This document shows positions 1 to 9,049 of a stretch of 32,547 nucleotides of DNA, piece after piece. How positions within the stretch are numbered: position 1 is the first letter of the stretch; every line of letters starts with the position of its first letter. Source of the stretch: CAZDHT01 sp964505325 (lineage in GTDB: Bacteria; Planctomycetota; PUPC01); the NCBI GenBank assembly GCA_964505325.1, contig CAZDHT010000030.1, positions 1 through 32,547 of the forward strand. Direction: 5' to 3'. A program made the position numbers and the translations under genes. The notes under the pieces were generated by a model. That model was not told where the DNA came from, ran no database searches, and worked only from the letters and a program-made list of their open reading frames with translations.

Positions 1-445
1 CGTTGCCATCTGCTCGCCGGGGATTGTACCGCACCATCCGGCACAATGCACGTCCGGCGCGCTCACTATGTCACTATACTTGAGGGGGGCCGCGTTCTGC
101 CAAGCGGCGCACCTTCTCACGCCGTGCGCTCGCGGGGGCCGGCATGCGCTCGCCTTGGGGTGGATGCATCGAGGAGCCAGTTCGTGAACAGGGTCGTCTG
201 GGTCTGCGAGCGGAACCTTTGCCATAGACCACGCTCCATTTCCGCCCGGGCCCCCTCACACATCCGCGGGCCATCGGGCCTGCTTGACGGCGGCCGAGCA
301 GACGGACATACTATCGTGCGGTATTGGCGACGGGGGCCGGACGCCTCTCGTAGGAGGTACCCGTGTCCCGAGTGTTCGACAGCGTGTAATGGTGAGCGGC
401 GACTCATCTGTGGAATGTCGCATCTTTCAGGAGGAGCAACCACAC
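1..445. other. Non-coding left edge
   Basis: No convincing gene is seen here. The open frames on both strands are arginine/proline-rich shadows typical of GC-rich DNA and have no ribosome binding site. One + frame runs into the Kelch-protein gene, but its upstream part does not look like protein. A TTGACG box near 289 followed by a poorly spaced TACTAT is the only promoter-like signal, and it is weak. Confidence 0.5.
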
Positions 446-1597
446 ATGGCATCCCTGGCAAGGACCACCTTCATCATCCCGACGTTGCTCCTCGCAGCAA
501 TCTCCTTGGGGTGGCCGGCCACTAGTTTGGGTGCGGCAGGTGGAGCGCCACCCGCTCTGGGCAAAGTCAAGACCGCCAAGCCCAACACGTGGATCGAGGT
601 CCCCAAGTCAGCCCTGATGAGCGTGGCGCCCAAGCACAACCAGTTTCCGAAGACGTGGGCCGTCTGCGGCCCCAACTCGGTGGTTGCCGCTTGGTGCGGC
701 GCGGCGTTCGACAGCAAGCGAGGCTGTCTCATCGTGTGGGGCGGGGGCCATGCCGACTACTACGGCAACGAGTTGTACGCCTTTGATGTCAAGAAGATGG
801 CCTGGGAGCGCCTGAACGATCCGTTTCCCAATCCGGTCAAGGACCGGGAGGTCAACGCCGACGGCACGCCCAATTCGCGCCACACCTACGGCGGCCTGGC
901 TTACATTGCCCACGCCGACCGCTTCTTCGGGCTGGGCGGGTCGCTGGCCGGTGTGGGATTCGCCAAGTGCGACCGGACATGGACCTATGATTTCAAAGCC
1001 AAGAAATGGCAGGACAGGCAACCGCGCGGACAGCTTCCCGGCGGTGGGTTCTGCCTGGGCTGTGCGTACGATCCCGCCACGAAGAAGGTCTACTTCGGCA
1101 CCGACAGGGGCCTGTTTGGCTACGACTACGACAAGAACACGTGGGCCAAACTCGATGCCCAGCCGGCAGGTGGGTTGGGGTTTGCGGTTGACACCAAGCG
1201 CAAGCTGCTGGTGGGGGCGGGGCGAGGCCGCCTGGTCCTCTATGACATCGGCCGGAAGAACTTCAAGCCCCAGAATCTCAAGATCAAGGGCGGCGGACAC
1301 ATTATTCATACGGGCAACGCCGCCGGCCTGGATTACGATCCGGTCTCGGACCGCGTGGTGGGCTGGGCGTCGTGGGCGCCCGGGAAAGTCTATGTACTCG
1401 ATCTCAACACCAAGAAGTGGGAGGTCAGAGAGACCACCGGCGGCCCGAAGGTCGCTCGCAGCGCTCGCAACGGCGTCTTTGGCCGCTGGCGCTATGTGCG
1501 GAGCGTCAACGCATTCATCGCGGTGAGCGACGCCAACGGCAATGTCTTCTTCTACAAGCACACCGCCGGCGGCGCTCCGCCGGCCAAGGCGAAGTAG
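446..1597 (+). CDS. Exported Kelch-type beta-propeller protein
   Basis: The product is 383 residues. The frame is open from 284, but the ATG at 446 is chosen because an AGGAGGA ribosome site lies about 8 bases upstream and translation then begins with a signal peptide (a short polar start, then FIIPTLLLAAISLG). The mature part holds repeated blades. Glycine pairs are followed by Tyr/Trp and an aspartate-rich turn, for example LIVWGGGHADYYGNELYAFD, TWTYDFKAKKWQ and VYVLDLNTKKWE, the pattern of Kelch or galactose-oxidase-like propellers. No catalytic residues can be assigned. The mature start and the C-terminus share the string AGGAPPA, which is odd but may be chance. It is first in a same-strand run with the two following genes (75-base gap to the next). 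Role unknown; probably extracytoplasmic binding of a carbohydrate or a partner protein. Confidence 0.8.
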   Translation: MASLARTTFIIPTLLLAAISLGWPATSLGAAGGAPPALGKVKTAKPNTWIEVPKSALMSVAPKHNQFPKTWAVCGPNSVVAAWCGAAFDSKRGCLIVWGGGHADYYGNELYAFDVKKMAWERLNDPFPNPVKDREVNADGTPNSRHTYGGLAYIAHADRFFGLGGSLAGVGFAKCDRTWTYDFKAKKWQDRQPRGQLPGGGFCLGCAYDPATKKVYFGTDRGLFGYDYDKNTWAKLDAQPAGGLGFAVDTKRKLLVGAGRGRLVLYDIGRKNFKPQNLKIKGGGHIIHTGNAAGLDYDPVSDRVVGWASWAPGKVYVLDLNTKKWEVRETTGGPKVARSARNGVFGRWRYVRSVNAFIAVSDANGNVFFYKHTAGGAPPAKAK

Positions 1598-1672
1598 AAG
1601 GGCACCGATGGCCCGAGCGCTTTTGCCGCTGCCGCTGCCGAAAGCACGCACTTGATGCAAGGAGAAGTGGCA

Positions 1673-4342
1673 ATGCGTAGGACGGCAATCGTGCTGGCGG
1701 CGGCACTGGCGGGAGGCGCTATTCTGAATCTCGACGATTCACGCCAGGCTGGCAACATGGCGTTCGGCGCCGACAGCGTCCAGGCCGGCAACGTCATCCG
1801 CGGCATGCTGGTCGCCAAGACCGGCCGGACCTTGGACGTCCGCCCGGAGGACGAACGGCGGGCCCGCCACATCGTCCTGGCGCCCCGCGGGTCCAAGATG
1901 AGTCCCAAGTTCCGGGCCTTCCTGGCCAGCTTGGTCATCGGCAGCGAGGTCGCCGTGGCCGTAACCAGGAACGCCGCCGGACGCCGCAAGGTCAACGTGA
2001 CGGTCCTGAGCGCCCCCGGGAAGTGGGGCAAACTCACCGGCACAGTCGCCTCCGTCGGACAGGGCCGGCTCGTGCTCGAGGACGGCGACGGCAAGACGCG
2101 GATGTTTGCGGCGCCCCATCTGGCCACCGGGCCCGACAAGGAGATGACTGCGGCCATCGCGCGGCGGAACGTCGGCGACCGGGTGGAGGTCCGCTGGCGT
2201 CAGGATGATTGGGTCCGGGTGCGTACCATTCGGGTCCTGGACATCTCCCCGCAGGCGGCTGCCAAGCCGGGCTTCGCGGGCGGCACGGCGGTCGGCAAGG
2301 TCATCAAGAAGGGCAAGGATTTTGTCGTCATCAAGCCCGACCAGGGCGACCCGCAGCGGTACGTACTGCAGACTATTGCCGGCGCAAAGGACTTGCCGGA
2401 CAAGGACATGGTCACGGCCATCGCCGCGGTCAAGGTCGGTGACCGGGTGGAGGCCAAGTGGTTCAAGGACGGCGACCCGCGGCTGTACTCTGTCAAGCCC
2501 GCGGGGGCCGCCCAGCGGGCGCCGAAACCGGCCAGCGGCTCAAGAGACCTGGGGAACGTGGAGCACAACAAGGTTACCGTGGAGTATGCCCGAGCCGGCG
2601 GCGTGCGCCTGATGATGGGCATCTACACGCCGAAGAAGTTCGAGGGCAAGCTGCCGCTGGTCGTCTGGATCGCCGGCGGCGCATGGCGGAATTTCTGGAC
2701 GAACGATTCCCGTTGCCTGCCCGGCGGTAATGGGGTCGGCAATCTGGTCGCTCACGGATACGCGGTGGCCAGCATCAGCCACCGGCTGGCGCGCAGCTAC
2801 AACGGGTCGAAAGCTTGGGTGTTCCCGGCTCAGATCGAGGACTGCAAGGGGGCCATTCGTTTTCTGCGGGCCAACGCCGCGAAGTACTCCTTCGACGCCG
2901 ACCGCATCGGCGTCTGGGGCGGCTCATCGGGCGGACACCTGGCGGCGTTGCTCGGCACCAGCGGCGGCGTCAAGGAACTGGAAGGCAAGGTCGGCGGCAA
3001 TCTGAAGTTCTCCAGTCGGGTGCAGTGCGTGGCGGATTGTTCCGGCCCGACCGACTTGGCCAAACTCGAGGCGGCCAGCGGCGGCTTCTACGGGCCAGGA
3101 CAGTCACCTCCGGCTGCATTGGTGGGCGGCCCGACGGCGCAGCACAAGGAACTGGTCATCAAGGCCAACCCGATCACCTATGTCACCAGGGACGATCCGC
3201 CGTTCCTGGTCGCCCACGGCGATAAGGACAACCTCGTGCCCATCAACCAGAGCGAGATGTTGGTCAACGCGCTCAAGAAGGCGGGCGTTGACGTGACCTT
3301 CGAGGTGATCAAAGGCGTCGGACACGGCAGGGCCACGCGCACACAAGAAGAGCGCCTCAACCGGCTTGTGACGGAGTTCTTCGACAAGCACCTGAAGGGG
3401 CGCCGCGGCCGGTCGAAAGCGACGTTCGGAATGAAGACCTTTGTCTACAAGACGGTCGGGAACCTGAAGATTGAGGCGGACGTGTATCGCCTCGACGACG
3501 CCCGACCGCGGCCGGTGCTGGTGTGGCTCCACGGGGGGGCACTGATAATGGGTACCCGGAAATGGGTCCAGCCGGACCTCATGGCATTGTGCCGCTCGGA
3601 GGGTTATTGCGTCGTCTCGGCAAGCTACCGGCTGGCGCCTCAGGTAAAGCTGCCGCAGATCATCGAGGACGTGCGCGACTTCATGAAGTGGGTCAGCGAG
3701 AAGGGGCCGGTTCTGTTTCACGCCGACGCCAGTAAGGTCGTCGTTGCCGGCAATTCGGCGGGCGGATACCTGACCATGATGACCGGGATCATCGACCCGC
3801 GCCCCAAGGCCCTGGTGGCTTACTACGGTTACGGCGACGTGGACGGCCCCTGGTATACGACGCCGTCGAAGCACTACCGCAAGCGCCCGCTGATCTCCAA
3901 GGAGGATGCGTACAAAGGCATAACGCCGGAAGTGGTAACCGAGCCCGGCAGGAGCGGCCGGAACCGCCGGCAGCTCTACCGGTATCTGCGTCAGAACGGC
4001 CTGTGGACGAAGGAAGTAACGGGCTTCAACCCGGCTACCGAAAAGGCCAAACTTGATCCCTACTGCCCCGTCCGCAACATCACAGCCAAGTATCCCCCGG
4101 TCGTGATGATCCACGGCACCGCGGACACGGACGTCCCCTGTCAGGAATCGCTGGACATGGCCGCGCAGTTGAAGAAGCACAAGGTGCGGCACGAGATGTT
4201 CGCGATCCCGGGCGCCGGCCACGGGCTCATGGGCGGCGACAGAAAGCTGGTCGACAAGGCGATGGCCCGAGCAAGGGAGTTCATCAAGGCAAATCTCGGT
4301 TCGGTTCCCGCGGGCAGTCCGGCGGCCACGCCGCCACGATAG
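1673..4342 (+). CDS. Exported double alpha/beta-hydrolase with N-terminal repeat module
   Basis: The product is 889 residues. The ATG at 1673 is preferred over TTG/ATG at 1652/1655 because AAGGAGA lies just before it and a signal peptide (RRTAIVLAAALAGGAIL) follows. Residues about 38-280 hold three related beta-rich units, each built as a G-x-V start, a 'D-K-D/E-M-x-x-A-I-A' segment and a closing V-G-D-R-V-E-x-x-W. Two complete hydrolase domains follow. The first (about 300-575) has GGAW as oxyanion region, GGSSGG with nucleophile Ser418, an HGDKDNLVP acid segment and GVGHG. The second (about 585-885) has HGGAL, GNSAGG with Ser695, HGTADTDVP and GAGHG. Both triads therefore look intact. The fold resembles BD-FAE/esterase-lipase families acting on acylated sugars; the substrate is not readable. 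The neighbours are other exported proteins. Confidence 0.85.
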   Translation: MRRTAIVLAAALAGGAILNLDDSRQAGNMAFGADSVQAGNVIRGMLVAKTGRTLDVRPEDERRARHIVLAPRGSKMSPKFRAFLASLVIGSEVAVAVTRNAAGRRKVNVTVLSAPGKWGKLTGTVASVGQGRLVLEDGDGKTRMFAAPHLATGPDKEMTAAIARRNVGDRVEVRWRQDDWVRVRTIRVLDISPQAAAKPGFAGGTAVGKVIKKGKDFVVIKPDQGDPQRYVLQTIAGAKDLPDKDMVTAIAAVKVGDRVEAKWFKDGDPRLYSVKPAGAAQRAPKPASGSRDLGNVEHNKVTVEYARAGGVRLMMGIYTPKKFEGKLPLVVWIAGGAWRNFWTNDSRCLPGGNGVGNLVAHGYAVASISHRLARSYNGSKAWVFPAQIEDCKGAIRFLRANAAKYSFDADRIGVWGGSSGGHLAALLGTSGGVKELEGKVGGNLKFSSRVQCVADCSGPTDLAKLEAASGGFYGPGQSPPAALVGGPTAQHKELVIKANPITYVTRDDPPFLVAHGDKDNLVPINQSEMLVNALKKAGVDVTFEVIKGVGHGRATRTQEERLNRLVTEFFDKHLKGRRGRSKATFGMKTFVYKTVGNLKIEADVYRLDDARPRPVLVWLHGGALIMGTRKWVQPDLMALCRSEGYCVVSASYRLAPQVKLPQIIEDVRDFMKWVSEKGPVLFHADASKVVVAGNSAGGYLTMMTGIIDPRPKALVAYYGYGDVDGPWYTTPSKHYRKRPLISKEDAYKGITPEVVTEPGRSGRNRRQLYRYLRQNGLWTKEVTGFNPATEKAKLDPYCPVRNITAKYPPVVMIHGTADTDVPCQESLDMAAQLKKHKVRHEMFAIPGAGHGLMGGDRKLVDKAMARAREFIKANLGSVPAGSPAATPPR

Positions 4343-4404
4343 GCGCGCGGCGGCGCCGGCCGAGATCCGGCCAACCTCCAGAGCGTGCTCCGAGAGGAAA
4401 AGCG

Positions 4405-6999
4405 ATGAGATATGTTCTGTGTCTGGGAATGGTCGGGATTGCGCTGGCGGTCACGGCGTCTGCTTGTGAGGCCCAATCGAGTGACGGCAAGACTGCTATC
4501 CTGAATGCCAACAGCTACTTCCGCTGGCGGCGGGTGACCGGTCCGATCACCTTTGCAGATGCGTCCGGCCCGGTGGCCGCCCCGCCTGACTTCGCCCGCC
4601 GCGAGCCCCCGCTGTCTTCGAACCCGGAGGACGTCCCGCCGCCCGCCAGTTGGACCGGTGTTGGCTTTGACGACTCCACGTGGCCTCGCGTGCGGTTCGC
4701 CGCCGGAAACGTCACCGACGGCGAAGCAGTCACGATGGGGGCGTTTCGCGTCTGCCTGCGAGGTCGGTTCGAGGTGACCGCCCCGGCGGCCGTTCGCATA
4801 CTGGCCCTCAGCGAACTGCAGTTCTGTGGCGGCGTGGTTGTTTACCTCAACGGGCGGGAGATCGCCCGACACTCCCTGCCCAAGGGCAAGCTGGAGGCGA
4901 ACACAACGGCGACAGTCTATCCTGACGATGCCTGGCCGGCCGCCGACCGCCGCAGGGCCCCCACTGACAAGAGGCAGGCGGCCAGGGAGGCCGCCGCCCT
5001 CAACGCAGTGCGGACGCGCCGGCTCGGGCCGATCCGGCTGCCCCTGGGCGCTCTCCGCAAGGGCGTCAATGTCCTGGGCATCGAACTGCGCCGCAGTCCT
5101 TCGCACCCGAAGGCGTGGCGGCGGTGGCAGCCGATAAGGCTGGAGCCGCGGTCGCTCGCTTTGCGGGCGGTCGGCGCGGGTATCGTGCCGAATACCAGCC
5201 GGCCGAAAGGCCTGCGCGTCTGGGTGGAGGACATCAACGACCGGATCACGGAGCGCGACTGGGCCGATCCTTGCGAGCCGGTCGGCCCTCTGCGGATCGT
5301 TGCCGCCCGCAACGGCTCGTTCGGCGGGATCGTGGTCGTCTCCTCGACCTGGCCGCTGAAGAACACCAAAGTAGTCGTCTCTGATCTGAAGGCGGTCAAG
5401 GGCAACGCGACCATCGCATCATCCTCGGCCGAATTGTTCCGTGGCCGGCTGGACGGCCACGCGTACATGCGCACGAGCTGGTTCGACGGGCTGGTCCCCG
5501 GCGTGCCAACTGACTCGCCGGTACTCCAAATCCGGCCGTACAATCAGAAGCCGATCGACGACGCGGCCATGTTGCCCGTCTACGTGCGATTCAATGTGCC
5601 CAGCGACGCTGCACCCGGCGATTACCGCGGCGGCGTAACCATCCGCGTGGCCGGGGCCCGGCCTGTGACCGTGCCGGTCGAACTCTACGTCTCGCCCTGG
5701 GTGGTCCCTGACCCGAAGGACTATCGCACGTACGTCGGGCTCTACCAGTCGCCGACGTCCGTCGCCTTGCAGTACAAGGTAGACGAATGGTCCGAGCGGC
5801 ACTGGAAGCTCCTGGAGAAGAGCTTCGCCCTGCTGGCCCGCGCGGGCAACAAGATGGTCAACGTGTGCGTCGTCGATCACACGCAGTTCGGCAACGACGA
5901 GGGCATGGTGTACTGGATTCGCAGGGCCGACGGGACGTACGACTACGATTTCTCAGTCTTTGACCGCTTCATGGCTCTGGCCAAGAAACACTTCGGGACG
6001 CTCGATTATGTCGCCCTCCAAGTCTGGCATTCCGGCGGTTGGGGGATGCGGAAGGCCGACCAGAGGAACACCGTGACCGTCATCGACCGGGCCGCGAAGA
6101 CTCGCAAGCGCATGCAGGTGCCGAAGTTTGACACCGACGAGGCGAGGAGGTTCTGGCGGCTTGTGCTGAAAGCGTGTCATCGGCGCCTGGCCAAGCTCGG
6201 GCTGGAGAAGGCCATGTGCATTGGGATCCTGTCCGACGGCACGGCGCCGTCGTCGGTGTTCAAGATGTTCGATGAAGTCTGGCCCGGCGGCGGGCCGGCC
6301 CGCTGGACCCGCGGGCTGCACACCCAGCGATCGGACAAGAAACCCTATCGCGCCGATCGCGGCGGTGGCGTGGTCGTGTTGCACGAACACTGCTACGGCT
6401 CCCCGATGCTGAGGGTGAGCGATCCGCTGGTCGGGCTGTCGACCTGGCGCGGCGCCCCGGTCACCGCCTACTTTCGCTTCTCCGGCTTCGAGACGTTGTG
6501 CACCGTCAACGGCTATCGCCTCCTGACCGACAAGGCCCTGTTCCTTCGCAAGCAAGGCATCGGGCGGATCGGTTTCGACTTCTGGGACGTTGTGCCCAGC
6601 CGGCGCAGCTCCGACAATGCGCGGCACATCTACAACCGCTACCCGTATTCCTCCTGCGCTCAGCGGGCGCCGGCGCTCTACAAACTGTCCTGGCCGGGTC
6701 CGAACGGGGCCGAGACGACCCAGCGCTTCGAGGCCCTCTGCCAAGGCATCGGGGAGACCGAGGGCATGTTGGCCATCGCCGCCGCCTTGGACAAAGGAAG
6801 CGCCGGACTCAGCAAGGACACCGCCGACCGCTGCCGCAAGGTGCTCTATGACCGGCTATGGTCTGTGACGACCCGCCCGATCCAGTCCGTCCGTTGGGCC
6901 ACAATGCTCAACCATCTGAATCATTTCGGCTGGCAGGATCTTGCCCGCAGCACGTTCGACTGCGCGGCCGAAGTATCGGGTAGGCCGCCCGCACGATAG
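4405..6999 (+). CDS. Exported DUF4091/GH123-like protein
   Basis: The product is 864 residues and starts with a signal peptide (YVLCLGMVGIALAVTASAC) after an AGAGGAAA ribosome site. Residues about 35-260 look like a jelly-roll, galactose-binding-type domain (WTGVGFDDSTWPRVRF, then a YLNGREIARH segment), and about 300-420 is an Ig-like linker ending in PVELYVSPWVVPDP. The rest resembles the barrel of DUF4091/GH123 proteins, with Trp-rich and Tyr-rich strands (YVGLYQSPTS, IGFDFWDVVPSRR). GH123 enzymes use an adjacent Asp-Glu pair; at the equivalent place I read GILSDGTAPS rather than a DE motif, so activity is uncertain. Inferred role: a secreted glycan-degrading or glycan-binding protein in a run with the double hydrolase (62-base gap). 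Confidence 0.7.
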   Translation: MRYVLCLGMVGIALAVTASACEAQSSDGKTAILNANSYFRWRRVTGPITFADASGPVAAPPDFARREPPLSSNPEDVPPPASWTGVGFDDSTWPRVRFAAGNVTDGEAVTMGAFRVCLRGRFEVTAPAAVRILALSELQFCGGVVVYLNGREIARHSLPKGKLEANTTATVYPDDAWPAADRRRAPTDKRQAAREAAALNAVRTRRLGPIRLPLGALRKGVNVLGIELRRSPSHPKAWRRWQPIRLEPRSLALRAVGAGIVPNTSRPKGLRVWVEDINDRITERDWADPCEPVGPLRIVAARNGSFGGIVVVSSTWPLKNTKVVVSDLKAVKGNATIASSSAELFRGRLDGHAYMRTSWFDGLVPGVPTDSPVLQIRPYNQKPIDDAAMLPVYVRFNVPSDAAPGDYRGGVTIRVAGARPVTVPVELYVSPWVVPDPKDYRTYVGLYQSPTSVALQYKVDEWSERHWKLLEKSFALLARAGNKMVNVCVVDHTQFGNDEGMVYWIRRADGTYDYDFSVFDRFMALAKKHFGTLDYVALQVWHSGGWGMRKADQRNTVTVIDRAAKTRKRMQVPKFDTDEARRFWRLVLKACHRRLAKLGLEKAMCIGILSDGTAPSSVFKMFDEVWPGGGPARWTRGLHTQRSDKKPYRADRGGGVVVLHEHCYGSPMLRVSDPLVGLSTWRGAPVTAYFRFSGFETLCTVNGYRLLTDKALFLRKQGIGRIGFDFWDVVPSRRSSDNARHIYNRYPYSSCAQRAPALYKLSWPGPNGAETTQRFEALCQGIGETEGMLAIAAALDKGSAGLSKDTADRCRKVLYDRLWSVTTRPIQSVRWATMLNHLNHFGWQDLARSTFDCAAEVSGRPPAR

Positions 7000-7231
7000 G
7001 GGGCGGGTATGCTATGGTGGGCGAGGTTGCTCGCATGTCGTCGGCACATTGCCGCGCGACCGCCACCCGCCGCCCACCCTTCTTGTCAGTGGCACGCCCG
7101 GAGGGACTCGGCGTCTTGACCTTAGCCAAGACGTCCCCCAACGTTCGGTTCCGCAGACCGATGGCGATGGAACTGGTCCTTGACTACAAGGTCAAGATGT
7201 GGTGGCCGCCGCCGAGCGGCGGAGTCCGGTG
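7000..7231 (+). other. Intergenic region with three small hairpins
   Basis: No gene is supported in this gap. Three inverted repeats are present: CGTCTTG/CAAGACG (7112-7118 with 7127-7133, extendable by a G-U and a G-C pair), CTTGAC/GTCAAG (7179-7184 with 7191-7196), and CCGCC/GGCGG around GAGC (7209-7222). None is followed by a T run, so they are not clear intrinsic terminators. They may be transcript-end structures of the upstream genes or short palindromic repeats. Confidence 0.4.
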
Positions 7232-7260
7232 TTGCAGCGCACGGTCGCGGGGGATATGCT
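7232..7260 (+). promoter_or_regulatory. Putative sigma-70 promoter
   Basis: TTGCAG (7232-7237), a 17-base spacer, then TATGCT (7255-7260). It lies 63 bases before the GTG start at 7324 and would drive that gene independently of the upstream run. Confidence 0.5.
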
Positions 7261-7323
7261 GAGGTGGCGCTGAACGATGCTGCCGGGGATTGCCGGCGAA
7301 GGACAGGATAGGAGGAGCAGACC

Positions 7324-8964
7324 GTGAGGAACGCATCGGTGAAGTGGGTTGGTCTGGTGTTGGTGTGTGTTTCGCTGTGGTCGTCGGCGTGCCGCGGCGG
7401 GGAGGCGAAGCCGGACCTGGACGCGGTGTTCGTGAAGATGACGGTGCCGGACAAGCTGGTAACCGATCAGGTGTTCCATGCGCGCATCACAATGAAGAAC
7501 ACGGGCACGAAGAACTGGGCGGAGCGGGAGGGGTTCGTGCGCCTCTACGCGGTGGCGCCGGACCACAACTCGACCTGGGGCACGAGCGGCATCATCCTTG
7601 GCCAGGGCCGGAAGATCGCACCGGGCGCGACGCACACGTTCGACTCGTGGCTGCGGGCGCCGTCCAAACCGGGCGAGTATGTGTTCCAGTGGCGCGTCGG
7701 CAAGCATGTCGGCGGCAAGCTGCTGGGCGAGCCGACCGAGGCGAAGAAGATCGTCGTGGAGAAACGGCCGGAGGAAGAGGAAGAGCCCGCACCGCCCGTC
7801 CAGCCGAAGGACGGCAAGCAGATTCTGACGTTTGAGCATTTCGAATACGCCGGCTCGTTCAAGGTCCCGCGGAAAGGTGTGAAGGGCGACCCGACCTGGG
7901 CGTCGTGCGGGCTCACGCTTCGGAAGATGAAAGACGGCACGAAGCGAGTGTTCATGAGATACCACAAGGGCCCGCTGTTCGAGGCCGAGGTCCCACCGCT
8001 GGTCAAGGTGATGGGCGGCGGCCACAAGGCACTCAAGACAGCCGTGGTCAAGAAGATATGGGGCAGCCCCTCTGTGGGCGGCGTTGGGCAGAACGCGGGC
8101 TATTGGTGGGACGAGGAGAGGAGAACTCTCTACTGGAGCACATACCACGGGTATTGGACGGGCGGGAGCAAGCGGCCGTCGCTCGGGGCCTCGAAGCTCG
8201 GCGACGACGGCAAGATCACGCACATCGGACCGTGGCGCGTCACCCGCGATCCGTTCAAGGGCTATTGGGGCGGCGTGACCGTGCTGTCGGAGGAGTTTGC
8301 GAGGAAGTATACCGGCGGCCGGCGGATGGCCCTCGGCTTCGGCGGCTACTACAGCATCTGCGCACCGACGAGTTGGGGCCCGACGCTCGGCGCCATCGCA
8401 ACGCCCGATCCGAAGAAGGACAGCGTCGACCTCGTCCCGCTCCTCGACTACCCCTTCACGAAGAAGATCTGGGCCCCGCGCGACGGCAACTACTTCATCG
8501 CCAACTGCGGCTGGGGCGGTGTCCCGCCCAAGAGCCGGCGAGAGGGAAGGTGGACGATGGAAGACAAGGTCCCCAGCGGCGTCTTCATCGACCTGCCCAA
8601 GGCCCACGGGTTCATTGCGTTCGTCAGCCTTGGCACCGGCCGCATGGGCTACGACTACGGCGGCATCTACAGCGCCGGCCGGACGAACTGGTGGTACAGC
8701 TACGATCCGGCCGAACTGGGCAAGGCGGCCAAAGGCGAGAGGAAGTCGGCCGGCATCCCCCCGTTCGCGCGGGAGAAGATCGTGTATCCGCTGGAGACCA
8801 AGACAGCGACGAGGTCTGACGCCGTCACCGGCGCATGCTTCGACCCCGACGACCGGCTCCTCTACCTCTTCAAGCAGCGCGTGATCGGCCGCCGCGACCC
8901 CGCCGTCCACGTCTATCGCGCGAAGCCAATCCCGGCTGTCGACGCGCCGAGGGCCAAAGACTAA
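7324..8964 (+). CDS. Exported protein, NBR1-type Ig domain plus unrecognised beta-rich domain
   Basis: The product is 546 residues, starting at GTG after a strong AGGAGGAG site. A signal sequence (WVGLVLVCVSLWSSAC) ends at a cysteine, so it may be a lipoprotein, though the lipobox is imperfect. Residues about 35-140 match the pattern of the 'next to BRCA1' central Ig-like domain: MKNTGTKNW, GIILGQGRKIAPG, then APSKPGEYVFQWRV. A short acidic/proline linker (EEEEEPAPPVQPKDG) follows. Residues about 165-530 begin with FEHFEYAGSFKVPR and contain many Trp/Tyr/Gly strands, suggesting a propeller-like fold, but I do not recognise a family or active site. It has its own promoter and is followed by the IS element; no operon partner is visible. 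Confidence 0.75.
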   Translation: MRNASVKWVGLVLVCVSLWSSACRGGEAKPDLDAVFVKMTVPDKLVTDQVFHARITMKNTGTKNWAEREGFVRLYAVAPDHNSTWGTSGIILGQGRKIAPGATHTFDSWLRAPSKPGEYVFQWRVGKHVGGKLLGEPTEAKKIVVEKRPEEEEEPAPPVQPKDGKQILTFEHFEYAGSFKVPRKGVKGDPTWASCGLTLRKMKDGTKRVFMRYHKGPLFEAEVPPLVKVMGGGHKALKTAVVKKIWGSPSVGGVGQNAGYWWDEERRTLYWSTYHGYWTGGSKRPSLGASKLGDDGKITHIGPWRVTRDPFKGYWGGVTVLSEEFARKYTGGRRMALGFGGYYSICAPTSWGPTLGAIATPDPKKDSVDLVPLLDYPFTKKIWAPRDGNYFIANCGWGGVPPKSRREGRWTMEDKVPSGVFIDLPKAHGFIAFVSLGTGRMGYDYGGIYSAGRTNWWYSYDPAELGKAAKGERKSAGIPPFAREKIVYPLETKTATRSDAVTGACFDPDDRLLYLFKQRVIGRRDPAVHVYRAKPIPAVDAPRAKD

Positions 8965-8990
8965 CGCACCGAGGGCAGTTGGCCACACCC

Positions 8991-9042
8991 GGAGCTATTG
9001 TCAAGTGTTGTTGATGAAGGATTGATGAGCACATCCTCTGGG
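8991..9042. repeat. Left terminal inverted repeat of the IS
   Basis: This copy begins GGAGCTATTGTCAAGTGTTG and ends near CATCCTCTGGG. It pairs imperfectly, with one base of offset, with the complement of 10349-10399. The transposase stop codon is 8 bases inside it. Confidence 0.6.
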
Positions 9043-9049
9043 ACCTTCG

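Noticed and set aside
46..525. A 159-codon open frame at the left edge
   Set aside because: It has no ribosome site, an Arg/Pro/His-rich composition typical of GC-rich shadow frames, and it overlaps the well-supported start and signal peptide of the Kelch-type gene in another frame.
541..1585. GGAPP-encoding palindromes at both ends of the Kelch-type gene (GGTGG-AGCG-CCACC and GGCGG-CGCT-CCGCC)
   Set aside because: They might be inserted palindromic elements, but the arms are only five bases, differ from each other, and such strings are expected by chance in this base composition.
7014..7262. Small + frame (82 codons) in the 7000-7323 gap
   Set aside because: No ribosome site, it overlaps three hairpins and the putative promoter, and the translation shows no structured pattern.
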